Part shown: piece by piece, positions 60,064 through 64,000 of the stretch
How the letters are laid out: each line of letters begins with the position of its first letter
Position numbering within the stretch: position 1 is the first letter of the stretch
Translations under genes and position numbers: made by a program
DNA from: CAYSGX01 sp964518215
Lineage (GTDB): Bacteria; Bacteroidota; Bacteroidia; Chitinophagales; CAIOSU01
NCBI GenBank assembly: GCA_964518215.1
Contig: CAZFFP010000008.1
Coordinates: 1-64,000, forward strand
DNA: 64,000 bases
Direction of reading: 5' to 3'
The notes under the pieces: generated by a model
The model's database searches: none
What the model was told of the DNA's origin: nothing
What the model saw: the letters and a program-made list of their open reading frames with translations, nothing else

Positions 60064-60489
60064 GAGATTTGTTTTTTTTCATTTCTTGCATAGAAAAGGT
60101 AAGGTAGCTTTAAAATTATAGAACTTACTTGTTGTGATTACCAAAGAGCGTTTACTGCAATACATTAATGAAATGCCCGTGACAAAATCAATATTGATAA
60201 ATTGTTAGACAAAATTCTTTTCATTCAGAAAATTGAAGAAGGATTAACACAATCCGATAAATACGAAGTAATTCCGTAAGAAAAATTGAAAAATGAAATG
60301 AAACAATGGCTCAAATCAACATGTTTGAATAGAAGCGTAGGGCTTTACCCTCATTTTTTCATCAAAGCAACCTGCAAAGCAAATGGTTGTTTACTTTTCG
60401 AGGGGGGCAAAAAAAATAAAGTATAGGGACGCTTGTGTGTCGCTAAAGTCAGTTAAAGGTGTGAACTTTTCAAATAGGGTTTCTGCCAA
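60064..60489. other. 426-base gap holding a decayed antitoxin-like gene
   Basis: Apart from the gene remnant at 60134-60330, the gap is AT-rich with a short hairpin-like stretch near 60335-60360 (AGGGCTTTACCCT then T-run) too short to call a terminator with confidence. No RNA gene was recognised. Confidence 0.55.
60134..60330 (+). pseudogene. decayed antitoxin-like gene
   Basis: Reading from GTG 60134 gives ITKERLLQYINEMPV before a TAG at 60206. Shifting frame near 60190 continues with NIDKLLDKILFIQKIEEGLT, then QSDKYEVIP, a TAA at 60277-60279, then EKLKNEMKQWLKS. Taken together this is the common Bacteroidota antitoxin pattern (IDKLLDKILFIQKIE-GL, ending in a Trp-Leu tail) with one frameshift and one stop, so it is no longer functional. 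The homology is by recall, not search. No toxin gene remains beside it. Confidence 0.6.
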
Positions 60490-63400
60490 CTAACGAATCA
60501 GCGTAACGGTTCCCATACGTTTAATTTCTTCACCGTTCAAAAATTCGCCTGTGATGAAGTATGTATAAACGCTCACCTCCGATTCTTTTTTTCCTTCAAA
60601 AGTGCCATCCCAACCAAATCGAATATCATCGCTGTTAAAAATGAGCGACCCCCACTTGTCGAATATTTTCATGTTAAATACTCTGGTAGAGCCATAATCT
60701 TTCGCTAAAAAAACATCGTTAGTGCCATCGCCATTAGGCGAAAAGGCGTTGGGTATGTAGAGGTCGAAATCTCTTTTTACTATAACAAAAATATTGGCGG
60801 TATCGGTACAGCCGTTGATGTCGGTAGCCACCACTGTGTAAACCATATCGCTGATGGGGCTGGCATCAGGATTTTTACAATCATTGCAACTCAAATAATC
60901 TGAAGGAGTCCAGGAATAACTCACCACCGAATCGCTTCCGGTAAATTCAGGCGTGAGTGTTACTTTGGTTCCGATAGTCATGTAATCTTTATACGGAAGG
61001 GTAACTATAAACTCGATAGGTGCGGGAATATTGAAAAGAATGGTATCAACACAACCATTATCATCAAGCACCAATGCTCCATATTCTCCAAAACCAAGTT
61101 CGTTGAAAACATTTCCCTGAAACACATTGGTAAACACCGCATATTGATAAGGGGGCTGTCCGCCAATGGCGCTAAAAACCACACCTCCATCTTTACCATC
61201 ATAACAGATAGGGGGCCACAGCGAATCTACCCTGCCTTCTAAAACAGAGCCTTCTGTTATATTGAAGCTTTCAATTTGTGAGCAGTTGTTTTCGTCTGTA
61301 ATGGTTACCGAATAATTCCCTGAGGAAAGACCTGTTACGGCAGCATTGGTTTCGGGAGGATTGGTGCTCCAGATAAAACTGTAATTGGGCGTGCCGCCAT
61401 TTACTACGGCAAATGCCATCCCATCATTGTTGCCTGCACAAAGCACATCCATTGCCAACACTTCGGTTACAAGCAAGGGCGGTTGACCTATGGTAACCAT
61501 CATTACTTCCGAACAACCATCGGCATCTATTATATTCAAGCCATAATCGCCCGCACCAACGTTTTGAAGATTTTGTTGATTGCCTCCCGGAATCCAAGTA
61601 ATATCATAAGGCGCAGTACCGCCATTCACCGTAACAGTTGCGCCACCGGTGCTTTCACCAAAACACAATACATTTTGCACATTTACACTTACTTGCAACT
61701 GCGGACCGGTATTTAAAGATACGGTTGCTATTTCAAAACAATTATTCACATCGGTAATCAACACGGAATAATTTCCTGCGGGCAATCCTGTTACATTCTG
61801 AGTATTATCGCCAGAAGACCAAAGAAAATTATACCCGGGTGTGCCACCCGAAACCTGCAACTGTGCCTCGCCATTATTCAAACCAAAACAGGAAGGATTG
61901 GTGGCTGTAATATTTGCTAAAATCGGATTGGGCGCTTCAATGGTGGCAGATAAAATATCTTCACAATTATTGGCATCGGTTACGGTAACAGAATAGGTTC
62001 CTGATGGAACATTGATAAGGTTCTGACTGAAAGTGGCATTGCTCCATTCAAAAGCATAAGGTTGCACACCTCCTAATGTCGAAACTGTAATAATGCCATT
62101 GGAATAACCAGCGCAGGTAACATCATAAACGCCCGTTATGTTGGCATCTAATGCAGGCGGCTGAGTGATGTCGAAAGTTTGTGTAACAAAACAATTATCC
62201 ATATCGGTAACCGTAACCGTATAAATATCCGGACTCAAATTTTGCACCGCAGGAGTGTTGGGTCCGTGAGACCAAGCGTATGTATAAGGCGGAATGCCTC
62301 CATTGACACTAATAGTGATATTTCCATCATTGAAACCAAAGCAGGAAATATTATTTTCATCAACAACAACGATATTGATTACACTACTGGTATTTATTGT
62401 TCCGCTGCCCGATGTAACACAACCTTTGGCATCGGTAACCGCCACAGAAAAAGTTCCTGCCGGAAGAAAAATGGCGGTTTGCGCGGTCTGAATCGGAACA
62501 ACATTCCACTGATAAGAATAAGGTGGGGTTCCACCTGAAGGATTCGCAGTAGCTGTGCCGTCAGCAGCGCCACTGCAACTAACATCGGCAGTGGTAACAG
62601 CTACAGCCAATGGAAGTGGTTCAATAATATTTGCTGTAGCAGTGGTAGTGCAACCATCGGCATCGGTAACTGTTACGGTAACTTGTCCGGGAGAAAGGTT
62701 AAAAACAGAATCTGTTGTGCCACCCGAACTCCATGAAAAAGTATAAGGCGGCAAGCCCCCTGTTACATTTCCTTTGGCGGTGCCGTCATTCGCACCAACG
62801 CACGAAATATCCTGCTTCGATATGGTTGCGGCAAAAGTAAAAGACGGGTCTTCTCTCAGTGTCAGATTGAATACTCCCTGAGCGTTGGCATTGGCTCCAT
62901 CAACAACCAAATAGTAGGTTCCGGGAATACATAAATTCTTATTAATAATAGACTGGTTTCCGCAGCCATTATCGTCAGAAGCAATAATGTTGCAGTTAGC
63001 ATCTAAAAGAAAAAGATAAGAATCGAATTGCGCTCCCGATGTTCCGCAAAGAGAAGCCTCAATACCAATTGGTTGGGCTATTGTAAAACTGTAAAACACA
63101 TCGTTACCCGGGGCATTGGGCAAATTATTACTGTAGCAAATATTGCTGTTGTAGTGCGAAAGTCCGGGACCGGCAGTAAGCGCTCCCAATTGTATGGCAT
63201 TAGCGCAACTAGTGCCTCGCGAATAGCGCCAGAATGATTCTATTTCGGGTTGATAATAATTGTTGGAACAGCCTGTGCCGGCAACAAACCCATGCGAATA
63301 CCACTCGCATGGGCGTCCTAAGCGATAATCTATATTCAATCTGAAAGGGTCAACATTGCAGCGGTTGTTATCGCTGGTGCTGAAAACACATCCTCCAAAT

Positions 63401-63867
63401 AAAGTAACACAACAACAGTTGGTATTAAAAGTGCATCGCTGACCGGGACAATTGAATCCGGCAGCTCCATCGCTTCCACAGTTATTTTGCCAAGCATCTA
63501 AACGCAAATCGAAAAACTGAGGATTTTGCGTGCCGGGATATGTATAGTTGAAAATGGTGGTATTGTGGTCATTAGGTGTAATTCCAGGCGGGTCATAATT
63601 AGACTGAAGACATCCGCCACCCAACGTATTATCCCAACCCGGAAATATATTGGCATTATCGCGTGCCCAAATTTTAAAAGTTAATTCATCGGGATTAAAA
63701 CCCACCTGACCTCCGAAAGTCAAAGACGCATCGGCAGCCGGACTATACGTTACATTAAATCTTCTGACTCTTACCTGCAGTTGAATAGGACCATCATTAT
63801 AAGTTTGCGAGAGAGCAATATCTTGTGTTACAATTAACAAGACGAAAAACCAAAAAACATACTTCAT
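60490..63867 (-). CDS. T9SS type B surface protein with 8 SprB repeats
   Basis: This is a 1125-residue secreted adhesin-like protein. After the signal peptide (residues 1-20, ending ALSQ) comes a unique N-terminal region of about 330 residues, Cys-rich (CNVDPFRLNI, CCCVTLFGGCVF) and ending in a PPC-like domain (DVFYSFTIAQPIG, YYLVVDGANANAQGVFNLTL). Then eight SprB-like repeats run from about residue 350, each CxGxNDG, GGTPPYSF-W, and YSVTVTDxNNC. A PKD-like linker (YSWTPSDYLSCNDC) and the type B sorting domain (IPNAFSPNGDGTNDVF to TVTLIR) close it. The N-terminal domain differs from the lectin version at 18293, so binding partners probably differ. Confidence 0.9.
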   Translation of the reverse strand: MKYVFWFFVLLIVTQDIALSQTYNDGPIQLQVRVRRFNVTYSPAADASLTFGGQVGFNPDELTFKIWARDNANIFPGWDNTLGGGCLQSNYDPPGITPNDHNTTIFNYTYPGTQNPQFFDLRLDAWQNNCGSDGAAGFNCPGQRCTFNTNCCCVTLFGGCVFSTSDNNRCNVDPFRLNIDYRLGRPCEWYSHGFVAGTGCSNNYYQPEIESFWRYSRGTSCANAIQLGALTAGPGLSHYNSNICYSNNLPNAPGNDVFYSFTIAQPIGIEASLCGTSGAQFDSYLFLLDANCNIIASDDNGCGNQSIINKNLCIPGTYYLVVDGANANAQGVFNLTLREDPSFTFAATISKQDISCVGANDGTAKGNVTGGLPPYTFSWSSGGTTDSVFNLSPGQVTVTVTDADGCTTTATANIIEPLPLAVAVTTADVSCSGAADGTATANPSGGTPPYSYQWNVVPIQTAQTAIFLPAGTFSVAVTDAKGCVTSGSGTINTSSVINIVVVDENNISCFGFNDGNITISVNGGIPPYTYAWSHGPNTPAVQNLSPDIYTVTVTDMDNCFVTQTFDITQPPALDANITGVYDVTCAGYSNGIITVSTLGGVQPYAFEWSNATFSQNLINVPSGTYSVTVTDANNCEDILSATIEAPNPILANITATNPSCFGLNNGEAQLQVSGGTPGYNFLWSSGDNTQNVTGLPAGNYSVLITDVNNCFEIATVSLNTGPQLQVSVNVQNVLCFGESTGGATVTVNGGTAPYDITWIPGGNQQNLQNVGAGDYGLNIIDADGCSEVMMVTIGQPPLLVTEVLAMDVLCAGNNDGMAFAVVNGGTPNYSFIWSTNPPETNAAVTGLSSGNYSVTITDENNCSQIESFNITEGSVLEGRVDSLWPPICYDGKDGGVVFSAIGGQPPYQYAVFTNVFQGNVFNELGFGEYGALVLDDNGCVDTILFNIPAPIEFIVTLPYKDYMTIGTKVTLTPEFTGSDSVVSYSWTPSDYLSCNDCKNPDASPISDMVYTVVATDINGCTDTANIFVIVKRDFDLYIPNAFSPNGDGTNDVFLAKDYGSTRVFNMKIFDKWGSLIFNSDDIRFGWDGTFEGKKESEVSVYTYFITGEFLNGEEIKRMGTVTLIR

Positions 63868-63877
63868 ATCCTATTTC

Positions 63878-63915
63878 AGATTTTATTTTCAACCGTTAAG
63901 TTAGAAATAAAATCT
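63878..63915. repeat. perfect 11-base inverted repeat in the leader of the SprB gene
   Basis: AGATTTTATTT (63878-63888) and AAATAAAATCT (63905-63915) are exact reverse complements with a 16-base loop. They lie 11-48 bases upstream of the start codon at 63867 and could form a hairpin in the 5' leader. Confidence 0.6.
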
Positions 63916-64000
63916 AAAAAGCTATGTCATGCAAAATGCTGATACTAAGTACTATCATGGAAAATTAAGAGGAATTTAACCTTGTTGGAAATTTAAAAGC

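Noticed and set aside
60335..60365. Terminator after the decayed antitoxin gene
   Set aside because: The stem is only four to five base pairs and there is no functional gene to terminate.

Overview
The window is a chromosomal segment from a member of the Bacteroidota, most likely a free-living Sphingobacteriales/Chitinophagales-type lineage. The evidence is four very large proteins with type IX secretion system (T9SS) sorting domains (three type B/CHU_C-like, one type A), SprB-type repeats, gliding-motility protein GldC, no Shine-Dalgarno-like sites, and repeated use of the Bacteroidota -7 promoter element TAnnTTTG. The lineage below phylum is an inference. The first gene is cut by the left edge, and a run of exactly 100 N (52056-52155) marks an unresolved scaffold gap inside a repetitive gene.

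Layout. 1-8.1 kb: tRNA hydroxylase trhO (5' cut), proC, a small lipoprotein, tryptophan 2,3-dioxygenase, an orphan histidine kinase, a UvrD/PcrA helicase, metF. 8.2-11.3 kb: a plus-strand run of asd, a mini cytochrome b5, panD, a YbhN-like membrane protein and a heptose-phosphate adenylyltransferase. 11.4-15.5 kb: an SDR/AhpD-like/DoxX redox cluster opposite an MpaB-like oxygenase, then RNase Z and a STAS protein. 16-27.5 kb: tail-specific protease, two adjacent T9SS type B surface proteins (a lectin-SprB protein and a PKD protein) and PBP1C. 27.8-37.3 kb: an outer-membrane barrel candidate, a SET-domain protein with an unusual repeat tail, a YkgJ protein, an ABC1/UbiB kinase, tRNA-Gly(GCC), an ABC-F ATPase, gldC, rimO, a secreted EEP phosphatase/nuclease and a PIN/DUF6364 toxin-antitoxin pair. 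37.5-48.4 kb: an orphan AT-rich gene, alaS with an AT-rich insertion, an M23 peptidase, a MerR regulator, an rRNA/tRNA methyltransferase, mutS, menB, menD. 48.4-60 kb: a possible small RNA, the giant T9SS type A protein with the gap, recF, pdhA, a TPR protein, ribH. 60-64 kb: a decayed antitoxin gene and another SprB/T9SS type B protein.

Most genes are single housekeeping functions. The coherent theme is the cell surface: T9SS cargo, gliding (GldC), envelope biogenesis (HldE-type enzyme, PBP1C, M23 peptidase, Tsp/Prc protease) and menaquinone synthesis (MenD, MenB). The main unexpected signal is a set of short interspersed repeats (TTATAAGG-type, GATTTCT-type, TAGTCGG-type, CGATATTCGACA-type, a CGTCATTGCGA-type hairpin and a CCCCTCTCC hairpin). 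They lie in intergenic gaps, and three of them sit in frame inside menD. Other items worth a second look are the SET protein's KNGH pentapeptide tail, the 63-residue insertion in AlaRS, and a terminator with no gene in front of it upstream of the giant T9SS gene.
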